Positions 34,617-42,944 of a stretch of 64,000 bases of DNA are shown piece after piece. The DNA comes from CAVRXQ01 sp963849105. Its GTDB lineage: Bacteria; Actinomycetota; Acidimicrobiia; Acidimicrobiales; Bog-793. Each line of letters starts with the position of its first letter. Within the stretch, counting starts at the first letter, position 1. The stretch is taken from assembly GCA_963849105.1 (NCBI GenBank), contig CAWKGD010000005.1, positions 392,854 to 456,853 on the forward strand, read 5' to 3'. Made by a program: the position numbers and the translations under genes. The notes under the pieces are model-generated. The model saw nothing but the letters and a program-made list of their open reading frames with translations, did not search any database and had not been told where the DNA came from.

Positions 34617-34976
34617 CTACGGCTTGACGAACTCGACGCGCGCCATCGGCGCCGCGTCGCCGTTGCGTGTTCCGAGTTTCAGGATCCGCAGGTAGCCGCC
34701 GTTGCGATCGGCGTAGCGCGGACCGATATCGGAGAAGAGCTTGTGGGCCATCTCCTTGTCCCTCAAGAACGCGACGACCTCGCGCTGGTTGTGCACACCG
34801 CCGGCGCGCGCCTTTGTCACGAGTTTTTCCGCGACCGGGCGCATCTGCTTCGCCTTCGCCTCGGTCGTCACGATCGCTTCCGCCGCGATCAGCGACGCGA
34901 TGAGGTTGCCGAGCATCGCCTTTTGATGCGCGGCGTCACCCCCGAGTCGCGGGCCTTTCTTCGGCGCGGCGGGCAC
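34617..34976 (-). CDS. rplQ: 50S ribosomal protein L17
   Basis: A 119-residue protein at the peptide-exit tunnel rim. The N-terminal GPRLGGDAAHQKAMLGNLIA and C-terminal GGYLRILKLGTRNGDAAPMA are family hallmarks. It follows rpoA by two bases. It lacks the long acidic tail found in many high-GC actinobacteria. Confidence 0.96.
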   Translation of the reverse strand: MPAAPKKGPRLGGDAAHQKAMLGNLIASLIAAEAIVTTEAKAKQMRPVAEKLVTKARAGGVHNQREVVAFLRDKEMAHKLFSDIGPRYADRNGGYLRILKLGTRNGDAAPMARVEFVKP

Positions 34977-34978
34977 GA

Positions 34979-35920
34979 TCAGTACCCCTCGCCGGCGAGC
35001 GCGAGCCCCCGCTCGTCAAGCCGCTGGAGCACCTCGTCGAGGCTCTTCTGGCCGAAGTTCGTGATCGCGAGCAGCTCGGCCGGCGTGCGCTGCACGAGCT
35101 CGCCGATCGTGTTGATCTGCGCGCGCTTCAGACAGTTGCGCGGCCGCTCTGTCAAGTCGAGCTCCTCGATCGGTCGGTCGAGGTCCGGCGATCCGCTCGT
35201 GATCGTGCCGGCGTCACCGAGCTCGAGGCCGTGCGCCTCGTCGGACAGGTCGGCGACGAGGCTGACGAGTGCCCGCAGCGTCTGACCGGCGGACGACAGC
35301 GCGGCGCGCGGGCTGATCGATCCGTCGGTCTCGATGTCCAAGACGAGTCGGTCGTAGTCGGTCGACTGTTCGACGCGCGTCGGCTCGACGCTGAATGCGA
35401 CCCGCCGGACGGGCGAGAAGATCGCGTCGACCGGGATGACGCCAATCGTCGAGGAGTGCTTGTTCTTCTCCGCCGAGACGTAGCCCTTGCCCTGCTCCAC
35501 GGTGACGTCCATCGCCAGACGACCCTTCGCGTTCACCGTGGCGATGTGCAGGTCCGGGTTCAAGATCTCGACATCCGAGGTGACCTTCAAGTCGGCGGCC
35601 ATGACGTCCGCCGGACCACGCACGTCCAAGCGGAGCGTGACGCGCTCTTCGGTCGCGACAGTGAGGACGAGGTCCTTCAAGTTCAAGATGAGGTCGGAGA
35701 CGTCCTCTTTCACACCCGGTAGGTACGTGAACTCGTGGAGGGCGTCGTCGAAACGGACCTGGGTGACCGCGGCGCCCGGGATCGAAGACAAAAGCGTCCG
35801 GCGCAGCGTGTTGCCGATCGTGTAGCCGAAGCCCGGGTCGAGTGGGCCGATCGAAAAGCGCTGCCGATTCTCTTCCTCTTCGCCGATCGCTTCGACGGTG
35901 GGGCGCTGGATAATGAGCAT
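34979..35920 (-). CDS. rpoA: DNA-directed RNA polymerase subunit alpha
   Basis: A 313-residue subunit that nucleates RNA polymerase assembly and contacts regulators and UP elements. The N-terminal dimerisation domain shows DPGFGYTIGNTLRRTLLSSI. The C-terminal HhH domain shows RPRNCLKRAQINTIGELVQR and LLAITNFGQKSLDEVLQRL. Normal length. It sits between rpsD and rplQ, the canonical alpha operon. Confidence 0.98.
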   Translation of the reverse strand: MLIIQRPTVEAIGEEEENRQRFSIGPLDPGFGYTIGNTLRRTLLSSIPGAAVTQVRFDDALHEFTYLPGVKEDVSDLILNLKDLVLTVATEERVTLRLDVRGPADVMAADLKVTSDVEILNPDLHIATVNAKGRLAMDVTVEQGKGYVSAEKNKHSSTIGVIPVDAIFSPVRRVAFSVEPTRVEQSTDYDRLVLDIETDGSISPRAALSSAGQTLRALVSLVADLSDEAHGLELGDAGTITSGSPDLDRPIEELDLTERPRNCLKRAQINTIGELVQRTPAELLAITNFGQKSLDEVLQRLDERGLALAGEGY

Positions 35921-35951
35921 GGCGTGGGACTCCTGTGATTCGGGCGGTCGG

Positions 35952-36578
35952 TTACTTCGAGTACAGCTCGACGATCAGCTGCTCGCGCACCTGGGTGTCG
36001 ATCTGGGCGCGTTCGGGAAGCGCGCGGATGGCGAGCGAGCGTCCCGACTCGTCGGCTTCGATCCAGCCGGGGATGGGACGGTCGATCAGGTCGAGGTTCT
36101 GGCGGATCGTCACGTCGTCTTGCGCGCGGTTCGCCAGCGCGACGGCGTCGCCGACGCGCACGCGAAAGCTCGGGATCGTCACCCGCTGGCCATTCACCGT
36201 GACAAGACCGTGCGAGACGAACTGGCGCGACTGGGCACGGCTAGCGCCCCACTTCGCGCGGAAGACGACGTTGTCGAGACGCGTCTCCAACATCCGCAGC
36301 AGGTTCTCGCCGGTGATGCCCGATTGGCGGTTCGCCTCCTCGTAGAGGTTGCGGAACTGGCGCTCGAGTACGCCGTAGATACGGCGCGCCTTCTGCTTCT
36401 CACGCAGCTGGGCCAAGTACTCCGATCCCTGCCGCATGCGGTCGCGGCCGTGCTCGCCGGGCGGGTACGGGCGCCGTTCGATCGGGCACTGGGGGCTGTC
36501 GCACTTCGGCCCTTTCAAGAACAGCTTCACTTTCTCCCGGCGGCACAGACGGCACGCCGGCCCCGTGTAGCGGGCCAT
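35952..36578 (-). CDS. rpsD: 30S ribosomal protein S4 (zinc-finger form)
   Basis: A 208-residue 16S rRNA-binding protein and early assembly factor. The N-terminus has four cysteines (CRLCRREK, then CDSPQC) forming a zinc knuckle, the C+ type of S4. The S4 RNA-binding domain LETRLDNVVFRAKWGASRAQ follows. In several bacteria S4 represses its own operon. It lies between rpsK and rpoA. Confidence 0.97.
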   Translation of the reverse strand: MARYTGPACRLCRREKVKLFLKGPKCDSPQCPIERRPYPPGEHGRDRMRQGSEYLAQLREKQKARRIYGVLERQFRNLYEEANRQSGITGENLLRMLETRLDNVVFRAKWGASRAQSRQFVSHGLVTVNGQRVTIPSFRVRVGDAVALANRAQDDVTIRQNLDLIDRPIPGWIEADESGRSLAIRALPERAQIDTQVREQLIVELYSK

Positions 36579-36590
36579 GAAATCGACCTC

Positions 36591-36992
36591 CTAGACGCGG
36601 CGCCGCTTTTTCGGGCGGCAACCGTTGTGGGGAATGGGCGTGACGTCTTTGATCCCGGTGACCTCGATACCGGCCGCGGCGATCGAGCGGATCGCGGTCT
36701 CCCGGCCTGAACCCGGGCCGCGCACCAAGACGTCGACGCGGCGCACACCGTGCTCCATCGCCCGGCGCGCGCACTGCTCGGCGGCCATCTGCGCGGCGAA
36801 CGGCGTCGACTTGCGCGACCCCTTGAAGCCGACATTGCCCGCGGACGCCCAGGCGAGGACGTTCCCCTCGAGGTCGGAGATGGCGACGATCGTGTTGTTG
36901 AACGAACTCTTGATGTGGGCGACGCCGTGGGCGACGTTCTTCTTCTCGCGCTTGCGGGGGCGACGGCCACCGGGCTTTTTCTGTGGCGGCAT
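36591..36992 (-). CDS. rpsK: 30S ribosomal protein S11
   Basis: A 133-residue platform protein. The ATG at 36992 gives MPPQKKPGGRRPRKREKKNV; family homology begins at HIKSSFNNTIVAISDLEGNV and ends at PIPHNGCRPKKRRRV. Its start shares one base with the rpsM stop (TGATG), so the pair is translationally coupled. The longer open frame upstream is the shadow of rpsM. Confidence 0.97.
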   Translation of the reverse strand: MPPQKKPGGRRPRKREKKNVAHGVAHIKSSFNNTIVAISDLEGNVLAWASAGNVGFKGSRKSTPFAAQMAAEQCARRAMEHGVRRVDVLVRGPGSGRETAIRSIAAAGIEVTGIKDVTPIPHNGCRPKKRRRV

Positions 36993-37372
36993 CAGTGCTT
37001 CCTGACCTTCTTCTTCCCGGCGACGGTCTTTTTCGGACCCTTGCGCGTCCGGGCGTTCGTGTGGGTGCGCTGGCCGTGCACCGGCAGACCACGACGGTGA
37101 CGGATGCCTTGGTACGAGCCGATCTCCATCTTCCGCTTGATGTCCTGCGCGATGTCGCGGCGCAGGTCTCCTTCGACCTTCACGTTTGCGTCGACGTAGG
37201 TGCGGATCCTCGCCACCTCGTCGTCGGTGAGGTCGCGGACGCGGGTGTCCACGCTCAGGTCGGTCGCGCGGCAGATCTGGCGGGCGGTCGTGCGACCGAC
37301 GCCGTAGATGTAGGTGAGCGCGATCTCGAGCCTTTTCTCTCTCGGGATGTCGACGCCGGAGATTCGAGCCAT
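36992..37372 (-). CDS. rpsM: 30S ribosomal protein S13
   Basis: A 126-residue head protein contacting L5 and P-site tRNA. MARISGVDIPREKRLEIALT opens it. The RHRRGLPVHGQRTHTNARTR segment and basic end KKVRKH are diagnostic. It starts just after rpmJ and overlaps rpsK by one base. Confidence 0.97.
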   Translation of the reverse strand: MARISGVDIPREKRLEIALTYIYGVGRTTARQICRATDLSVDTRVRDLTDDEVARIRTYVDANVKVEGDLRRDIAQDIKRKMEIGSYQGIRHRRGLPVHGQRTHTNARTRKGPKKTVAGKKKVRKH

Positions 37373-37375
37373 GTC

Positions 37376-37489
37376 CTAACCCTGCCGCTGCTTGTGGCGC
37401 GGGTTGTCGCAGATCACCATGATCCGGCCGTGCCGGCGGATGACCTTGCACTTTTCGCACATCGGTTTGACGCTCGGTCGAACCTTCAC
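37376..37489 (-). CDS. rpmJ: 50S ribosomal protein L36 (zinc form)
   Basis: A 37-residue protein, the usual length: VKVRPSVKPMCEKCKVIRRH, then GRIMVICDNPRHKQRQG. Its C-x2-C, C and H zinc ligands are all present, so it is the zinc-requiring (non-paralogue) form. The start is GTG at 37489, with AAAGGA eight bases upstream. It lies between infA and rpsM. Confidence 0.95.
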   Translation of the reverse strand: MKVRPSVKPMCEKCKVIRRHGRIMVICDNPRHKQRQG

Positions 37490-37547
37490 CGCATTGTCCT
37501 TTGATTCTCGAAGTGATTGGTGGAGCCGCGCATCAGGGGCTAGGAGC

Positions 37548-37772
37548 TCACTTGTACCGGTAGGTGATCCGTCCGCGGCTCAAGTCGTACGGCGTGATCT
37601 CGACTTGAACCCGGTCGCCCGGCAGGATCCGGATGCGGTGCATCCGCATCTTCCCCGAACTGTGGGCGAGCACCTTGTGGCCGTTCTCGAGCTCGACGCG
37701 GAACATCGCGTTCGGGAGCGGCTCGACGACCGTGCCCTCGAGCACGATCGCGTCCTCTTTCGGTTTCGGCAG
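37548..37772 (-). CDS. infA: Translation initiation factor IF-1, apparent CTG start
   Basis: A 74-residue OB-fold factor that blocks the ribosomal A site during initiation. Motifs are LEGTVVEPLPNAMFRVELEN, GHKVLAHSSGKMR and SRGRITYRYK. No ATG, GTG or TTG lies at the family-expected start. The codon four positions before KED is CTG, placed five bases after GAGGAGGGG, and it yields the expected length. A GTG nine codons later has an AAAGAGG in front but would remove the conserved N-terminus. The frame is open upstream. As annotated the gene uses a rare CTG start, or the sequence has an error here. Confidence 0.9.
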   Translation of the reverse strand: MPKPKEDAIVLEGTVVEPLPNAMFRVELENGHKVLAHSSGKMRMHRIRILPGDRVQVEITPYDLSRGRITYRYK

Positions 37773-38132
37773 GTTCCCCTCCTCGATGAGACTGCTCGTA
37801 ACTCCGGGCGCGTGCCGCGACCACACCGCACCGACCGGAAGGGTGTCCCCTCGCCACCAGCGGATTGCGGCCGTGGGGCCACACGACGCCCGACCTTGCC
37901 CGCGACCAACCGCGAGCCAGACGGCCCGAAGCAAGAAAAAGTGTAGCGGCTCGACGGCGAAACAGCGACGGCCGTGCCCCTTTTCTCCCATGTCGGGACG
38001 CTCGCAACCCCTCAGGCGGGCGGGCGTGACCGCCGCGCGCACCGGCCGCATTTTTCTACAAGGGTGCCGGATCCTCGCCTACGGTTTGGCCGCGGGCGGC
38101 GCGCGGTGCAGCCGCCGGAAAGGGCGGTGGCG
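37773..38132. other. Divergent intergenic region, infA / AIM24-family gene
   Basis: About 360 bases with no convincing gene. It must hold promoters for both directions: infA and the alpha operon leftward, and the AIM24 gene rightward. I could not pick out a confident -35/-10 pair. An AGAAAAAG A-run near 37940 is the only AT-rich patch. Confidence 0.45.
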
Positions 38133-38918
38133 ATGACCGTCACCCAGAAGCTGAGCGGTGAGTTCGCCCAGCTCGTCACGTGCCAGCTCGAGCCCGACCA
38201 GCAACTGTTCTCCGACGCGACGAAGTTCCGCTGGAAGACGACGAACGTTTCGATCGAGACGCGCCTTTCGACCCCGGGTGGACCCGCCGACCAGGCGAAA
38301 GCGAAGGGCGGGCTCGCCGGGGCGCTCGCCACCGCTGTCGAGGTGGGAAAGCGAGCCCTTTCGGGACAGAGCCTCGCCTTCCAGTGGTTCCGGTCCGCGG
38401 GGGGCTCGGGACTCGTCGCTTTCTCTGGCGAACAGCCGGGTCAGATTCGCGTCCTCGAGCTCGACGGCACGTCGGGTTGGTACGCGGAAAGCCGGGCGTT
38501 CGTCTGTGCCGAAGGAAGCATCTCGTACGACATCGACTTCACGGGGCTCATGCTCGGCGTCCGATCTCGCGAGGGTTTCATCCTCGAGCACTTCCGAGGG
38601 GCGGGCACGCTCGTCGTAGGTGGCGGGGGGACGATCGTCGAGCTCAACCCCGCCGCCTACGGGGGAAAGATCCAGGTCCACGTCGGCGCACTCGTCGCCT
38701 TCTCCGACGCGCTGCGGTTCACGACCGAACGCATCGCGCCGGTCGGCGGGCAGCTGGCGATGGCGGCGCTGTTCGGCGGCGGGGGGATCAACCTCATCTC
38801 GTTGGAAGGTGACGGCACGGTGCTGTTGCAGACGACGATCCACAACCAGTACGAGCAGGAAGAAAAGGGAGACGACCGCTCGCGGACCGGGCTCGCCGGC
38901 ACGGTGCTCGGCCGCTGA
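38133..38918 (+). CDS. AIM24 family protein
   Basis: A 261-residue soluble protein with the beta-rich, glycine-studded pattern of the AIM24/TIGR00266 family: LAFQWFRSAGGSGLVAFSG, GAGTLVVGGGGTIVEL, and VGALVAFSDALRFTTERI. The yeast relative affects mitochondrial inner-membrane organisation; bacterial function is unknown. The ATG at 38133 is chosen because homology starts at the next residues and GGAAAGGG lies upstream. It is on the opposite strand to the ribosomal operon and followed 55 bases later by a small coiled-coil gene. Confidence 0.85.
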   Translation: MTVTQKLSGEFAQLVTCQLEPDQQLFSDATKFRWKTTNVSIETRLSTPGGPADQAKAKGGLAGALATAVEVGKRALSGQSLAFQWFRSAGGSGLVAFSGEQPGQIRVLELDGTSGWYAESRAFVCAEGSISYDIDFTGLMLGVRSREGFILEHFRGAGTLVVGGGGTIVELNPAAYGGKIQVHVGALVAFSDALRFTTERIAPVGGQLAMAALFGGGGINLISLEGDGTVLLQTTIHNQYEQEEKGDDRSRTGLAGTVLGR

Positions 38919-38973
38919 AGTTTCACGGTTCAGGCAGGTTTGGTCAGAGACCGAACGACAAAAAGGAGGCGCG

Positions 38974-39291
38974 ATGGCGCTCTTGGACAAGATGAAGCAA
39001 CAGGCGGCCCAGGTCGCCCAGAAGGCGCAGGAAGCCGGCCGGGCCGGCCAGGCGAAGCTCGAGGAGGTCCAGGCGCGCCGGCAGCTCGACGCGATGTACC
39101 GCGATCTCGGCGCGGCGATCTACGCCGATCACGCCGGTCGCGGCGACGAGACGAACTCTGCAGAGATCAACCGTCTCTACGACGAGATCGCCAAGTGGGA
39201 ACAAGAACACGGCAGTGCGCCGACGGACGCCACACCGAGCGCCGATCCGTCGAGCGGGGACACCCCCCCAGCAGGTGACTTCAAGCTCTGA
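38974..39291 (+). CDS. Small coiled-coil protein of unknown function
   Basis: A 105-residue acidic protein beginning MALLDKMKQQAAQVAQKAQE, with long Ala/Gln/Glu helices to residue 75 (predicted coiled coil) and then a disordered Pro/Ser/Asp tail. There is no membrane segment. A strong AAAAGGAGG precedes the ATG. I recall similar short actinobacterial hypothetical proteins but no function. It is probably co-transcribed with the AIM24 gene. Confidence 0.75.
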   Translation: MALLDKMKQQAAQVAQKAQEAGRAGQAKLEEVQARRQLDAMYRDLGAAIYADHAGRGDETNSAEINRLYDEIAKWEQEHGSAPTDATPSADPSSGDTPPAGDFKL

Positions 39292-39404
39292 AATCGCCTC
39301 CGGCCGCGCGTGAACGAGCGGGGAGCGCATCACCCGGCGGTTGACGGCTCCCCCGGGATCGTGGACAGAGGAAGGCGAAGACTTGGAGCGGAAGACGGTG
39401 TGAT

Positions 39405-40145
39405 CTAAGCGAGTGTGAGTACCTCGGGGCCGTCCTCGGTGATGGCGATCGTGTGCTCGAAGTGCGCGGACAGACTGCCGTCGGCGGTGATCACCGACCA
39501 GCCGTCATCGAGCTCGATCGTGTCCGGTCCGCCGACGTTCACCATCGGCTCGACCGCGAACACATTGCCAACCTTCAGCTTCGGACCGGGATTGCCCGGC
39601 CAGTAATTCGGCACCTGCGGTTCCTCGTGCATCGCCGTACCGATGCCGTGTCCGACGTAGCGGCGCACGACCGAGAATCCGGCGGACTCGGCGACCCGCT
39701 GCACGGCGGCACCGATGTCGTGCAGGCGCTTGCCTTCGTGCATCTCGTCGATCCCCGCCCACAACGAGCGCTCGGTGACCTCGATGAGCCGACGCGCGAG
39801 CTCAGAGATCTCCCCCACCGGCGCGGTGTACGCCGCGTCGCCGTGGTAGCCCTCGAGGATCGCCCCGCAGTCGACCGAGATGATGTCGCCGTCTTTCAGG
39901 ACGTACGACCCGGGAATGCCGTGGACGATCATGTTGTTCGGCGACGTACAGATCGTCGCCGGGAAACCATGGTAGTTCAAAAAGTTCGAGCGAGCACCGC
40001 GCGCCTCCAGCACTTCGCGCGCGACTTTGTCGAGGCCTTCGGTCGTAACCCCGGGCACGATCGCGGCGCGCGTCTTTTCGTGGATCTCGGCGACGACCTT
40101 GCCGGCGCGTCGCATCTTCGCGATTTCGTCTTTCGTCCGGATCAC
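39405..40145 (-). CDS. map: Methionine aminopeptidase, type I
   Basis: A 246-residue enzyme removing N-terminal Met from nascent proteins. The five metal ligands can be seen: SVDCGA, YHGDAAYT, GHGIGTAMHEEP, FAVEPM and FEHTIAI. The GTG start overlaps the adk stop as GTGA. In most actinobacteria map is followed directly by infA; here two opposite-strand genes intervene. Confidence 0.97.
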   Translation of the reverse strand: MIRTKDEIAKMRRAGKVVAEIHEKTRAAIVPGVTTEGLDKVAREVLEARGARSNFLNYHGFPATICTSPNNMIVHGIPGSYVLKDGDIISVDCGAILEGYHGDAAYTAPVGEISELARRLIEVTERSLWAGIDEMHEGKRLHDIGAAVQRVAESAGFSVVRRYVGHGIGTAMHEEPQVPNYWPGNPGPKLKVGNVFAVEPMVNVGGPDTIELDDGWSVITADGSLSAHFEHTIAITEDGPEVLTLA

Positions 40146-40822
40146 GCGCGTGTCTCCATGTTCCCGTCGAGGCGCGCGTCGATGAGGGAGATCAGTCGAT
40201 TTGTGACGTCGTCGGGAGTTCCAGTTCCTTGGACAGAAACGAGTTTACCGACCCTGCGATAACGAGCGATCAACGGCGCAGTCTCCTTGTCGTACAGATC
40301 GAGTCGCCGACGGATCGCCTCTTCGGTGTCGTCCTCGCGCTGTACAACCTCGCCGCCACAGAGGTCACAGATCCAGTCGGTCTTCGGCGGTGACGTCACC
40401 GAGTAGTTCGTCCCGCAAACCGAGCACGCCCTGCGACCGGCGAGCCGTCGCAGGACGAGGCTCGTCGGCACGACCAAGTTGACCACCAAGTCGAGTTCCA
40501 ACGGCGCGAGGATCTTGTCCAAGCGGTCGGCTTGGTTCACCGTACGCGGGAAACCGTCGAAGACGAAGCCACGATCTCTCGTGTCGTCGACGGTCAGCCG
40601 CTGGGCGACCATCTCCAAGACGATGTCATCTGGGATCAGCTCGCCGCGGTCCATCGCCGCTTGCACCTGCAGGCCGAGCGGCGATTCCTCTTTCACCGCG
40701 GCGCGCAGCATGTCGCCGGTCGAGATGTGAGCGATCGCATAGTGGTGCGAGATTCGCTCGCACTGGGTTCCTTTGCCGGCGCCCTGCTTGCCGAGGACGA
40801 TCAGTCGCGCGCCGGGGATCAC
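40142..40822 (-). CDS. adk: Adenylate kinase (zinc-lid form)
   Basis: A 226-residue kinase interconverting ATP+AMP and 2 ADP. The P-loop is GKQGAGKGTQ, the AMP-site motif FDGFPRTVNQAD, and the lid holds four cysteines (CSVCGTNY, then CDLCGGEV), typical of zinc-lid kinases. The GTG start shares one base with the secY stop and the gene overlaps map by 4 bases. The conserved secY-adk-map block. Confidence 0.97.
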   Translation of the reverse strand: MIPGARLIVLGKQGAGKGTQCERISHHYAIAHISTGDMLRAAVKEESPLGLQVQAAMDRGELIPDDIVLEMVAQRLTVDDTRDRGFVFDGFPRTVNQADRLDKILAPLELDLVVNLVVPTSLVLRRLAGRRACSVCGTNYSVTSPPKTDWICDLCGGEVVQREDDTEEAIRRRLDLYDKETAPLIARYRRVGKLVSVQGTGTPDDVTNRLISLIDARLDGNMETRA

Positions 40823-42117
40823 TACGCGAGGTAGCCCTCGTAGTTACGCATCGTGAGCTGGGAGTTGATTTGCTGGTTCGTCTGCAGCGCAACGCCGACG
40901 CTGATTAGCAGCGTCGTACCAAAGAACGGGATCCCGGTGATGTGCCATGCCGCGAGGATCGCCGAGGGGACGAGCGCGACGAACGCCAAGAAAAGCGAGC
41001 CCGGAAGCGTGATGCGGTTGAGGATCTTCGACAGGTACGTCTCGGTCGGCGGTCCGGGACGGATGCCGGGGATGTAGCCGCCCTGCTTGCGGATCTGGTC
41101 GGCCTGCTGGATCGGGTCGAAGCTCACCTGCACATAAAAGAACGTGAAGGCGACGATGAACAGGCCGTAGAGGATCAGGTACACCCCGCCGATCGGGTTG
41201 ACCAAGTTGGAGTTGATCCAGGTGCGCACGCCCTGCCACGGCAGCACGGTCGAGATCAGAACCGGGATGTACAACAGCGAGCTCGCGAAGATGATCGGGA
41301 TGACGCCCGCTTGGTTCACCTTCAACGGGATGTAGGTGCTCTGGCCGCCGTACATGCGACGCCCCTGAACCCGGCGGGCGAACGTGACGGGGATGCGGCG
41401 CTGGCCGAGTTCGACAAAGACGATCGCCACCAACAACGCGATGCAGACGATGCCGATGATCGCGAGCCCGCCCCACGACTTGTCGGCCTTGATCAGATCG
41501 ACGTCCAGCGGCAATGTCGCGACGACGTTGGCGAAGATGATGATCGACATCCCCTGGCCGATGCCGCGCTGGGTGATGAGCTCGCCGAGCCACATGACGA
41601 ACGCCGTACCGGCGGTGAAGGTCAAGATGATGAACAGCACGTGTAGCGCCGTGAAGTCCGGGATCAGATCGACCGAGCTCGAAGCGCTTCCCGACAACAA
41701 CTCCCCAGAATGCAGCAAGAAGACGAGACCGGAGGACTGCATCAGCGCCAGACCGACGGTCAGATAGCGCGTCGCCTGGGTGAGCTTGCGCTGTCCGACG
41801 GCGCCCTGGTCGCGCCATTCGGCGAACTTCGGGATCACCGTCGTCAAGAGCTGGATGATGATCGACGACGTGATGTAGGGCATGATCCCGAGCCCCAAAA
41901 CCGCGGCACGCGCCAGTGCGCCACCGGAGAACAGGTTCAAGAAGCCGAGCAGACCCTGGCCCTTCGAGGCGTTCGAGATCGACCGGATCGCCTTGAAGCT
42001 CACCCCCGGGACGGGGATGTTCGCGCCGAACTGGTAGATGGCGATGATGAGCAGCGTGAAGAGGACCTTGTTCCGCAGGTCCGCGACACGGACGATGTTC
42101 TTCAGACTTCCGAGCAC
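40822..42117 (-). CDS. secY: Preprotein translocase subunit SecY
   Basis: A 431-residue, ten-helix channel subunit of SecYEG. The N-terminal KVLFTLLIIAIYQFGANIPV and plug region, the RGIGQGMSIIIFANVVATLP signature, and the C-terminal SQLTMRNYEGYLA are diagnostic. It sits between rplO and adk in the spc operon. Confidence 0.98.
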   Translation of the reverse strand: MLGSLKNIVRVADLRNKVLFTLLIIAIYQFGANIPVPGVSFKAIRSISNASKGQGLLGFLNLFSGGALARAAVLGLGIMPYITSSIIIQLLTTVIPKFAEWRDQGAVGQRKLTQATRYLTVGLALMQSSGLVFLLHSGELLSGSASSSVDLIPDFTALHVLFIILTFTAGTAFVMWLGELITQRGIGQGMSIIIFANVVATLPLDVDLIKADKSWGGLAIIGIVCIALLVAIVFVELGQRRIPVTFARRVQGRRMYGGQSTYIPLKVNQAGVIPIIFASSLLYIPVLISTVLPWQGVRTWINSNLVNPIGGVYLILYGLFIVAFTFFYVQVSFDPIQQADQIRKQGGYIPGIRPGPPTETYLSKILNRITLPGSLFLAFVALVPSAILAAWHITGIPFFGTTLLISVGVALQTNQQINSQLTMRNYEGYLA

Positions 42118-42201
42118 GAACGTCCCTCTCGCATGAACCGAGGTCGCACCCGCCCGTTCACGCCAAATTCGGCGTTTCGGCCCACGGGCACCGGATGATC
42201 C

Positions 42202-42690
42202 TTACCGGTTCGCCAGCGCGTTGCCCCGCGCCGGCGGCCTGCGGTCTCCCCTCGGACGGGGGACGACCGTCGCTGATCCTCCTGCCGCAGTGATCGCTTC
42301 TGCGGCCGACTTCGAAAAAGCGTGCGCTTCGACGGCCACCGCTCGGGAAAGCTCGCCCCGGCCGAGCACCTTCACGAGGCTTTTCGCGTGCAAGAGGCCG
42401 GCGCGACGAAGGCTCTCCGGGTCGACGGAGTCCGCCCCGAGCGTCTCCAGGTCGTCGAGGTTGACGACCTGATAGGAGATGCGGAACGGGTTCTTAAAGC
42501 CGCGCAGCTTCGGGATGCGCTGGGTGAGCGGCAGCTGTCCGCCCTCGAAACCGGCGTTGACGGTGTTGCGGGCCAGCTGGCCCTTCGTACCGCGCCCGGC
42601 GGTCTTTCCGCCCTTGCCGCCCGTACCGCGCGCGACCCGACGCCGCGGTCGGTGGGCCCCCCTCGGGGGGGCGAGGTCGTGGAGCCTCAC
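42202..42690 (-). CDS. rplO: 50S ribosomal protein L15
   Basis: A 162-residue assembly protein. The GTG at 42690 begins VRLHDLAPPRGAHRPRRRVA and overlaps the rpmD stop as GTGA. GTGGKGGKTAGRGTKGQLAR and GFEGGQLPLTQRIPKLRGF are family hallmarks. The open frame further upstream is non-homologous. Confidence 0.96.
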   Translation of the reverse strand: MRLHDLAPPRGAHRPRRRVARGTGGKGGKTAGRGTKGQLARNTVNAGFEGGQLPLTQRIPKLRGFKNPFRISYQVVNLDDLETLGADSVDPESLRRAGLLHAKSLVKVLGRGELSRAVAVEAHAFSKSAAEAITAAGGSATVVPRPRGDRRPPARGNALANR

Positions 42691-42944
42691 TTCGCCTCCT
42701 CGGCGGCGCGTCGGCGCGTGCTCGTCGGTTTCCCTGCCTCGAGACTGCGCACCTCGACGAGGTGCGAAACGGCGCTCAGCATGCCACGGATCTCGGGGCG
42801 ATCGGGCACGATGCGGGTGGCGCCGACGTGTTTCAAACCGAGGGCGCGCAGCGTCGCGCGGTGCTTCGGCTTCGTCCCGATCCGAGAGCGCACCTGGGTA
42901 ACGACAAGTCCAACGCCGGTCAGATCCGGCTTCGCCGTGCTCAT
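42687..42944 (-). CDS. rpmD: 50S ribosomal protein L30
   Basis: An 85-residue protein; the L30 core VVTQVRSRIGTKPKHRATLR, then ALGLKHVG is followed by MLSAVSHLVEV. It is extended at the C-terminus by about 20 mostly charged residues relative to the ~60-residue norm. It overlaps rpsE and rplO by 4 bases. Confidence 0.95.
   Translation of the reverse strand: MSTAKPDLTGVGLVVTQVRSRIGTKPKHRATLRALGLKHVGATRIVPDRPEIRGMLSAVSHLVEVRSLEAGKPTSTRRRAAEEAK

Noticed and set aside
39300..39365. GGGGAGC / GCTCCCC inverted repeat as a terminator between the coiled-coil gene and map
   Set aside because: The loop is long and no U-run follows; too weak to list as a terminator.
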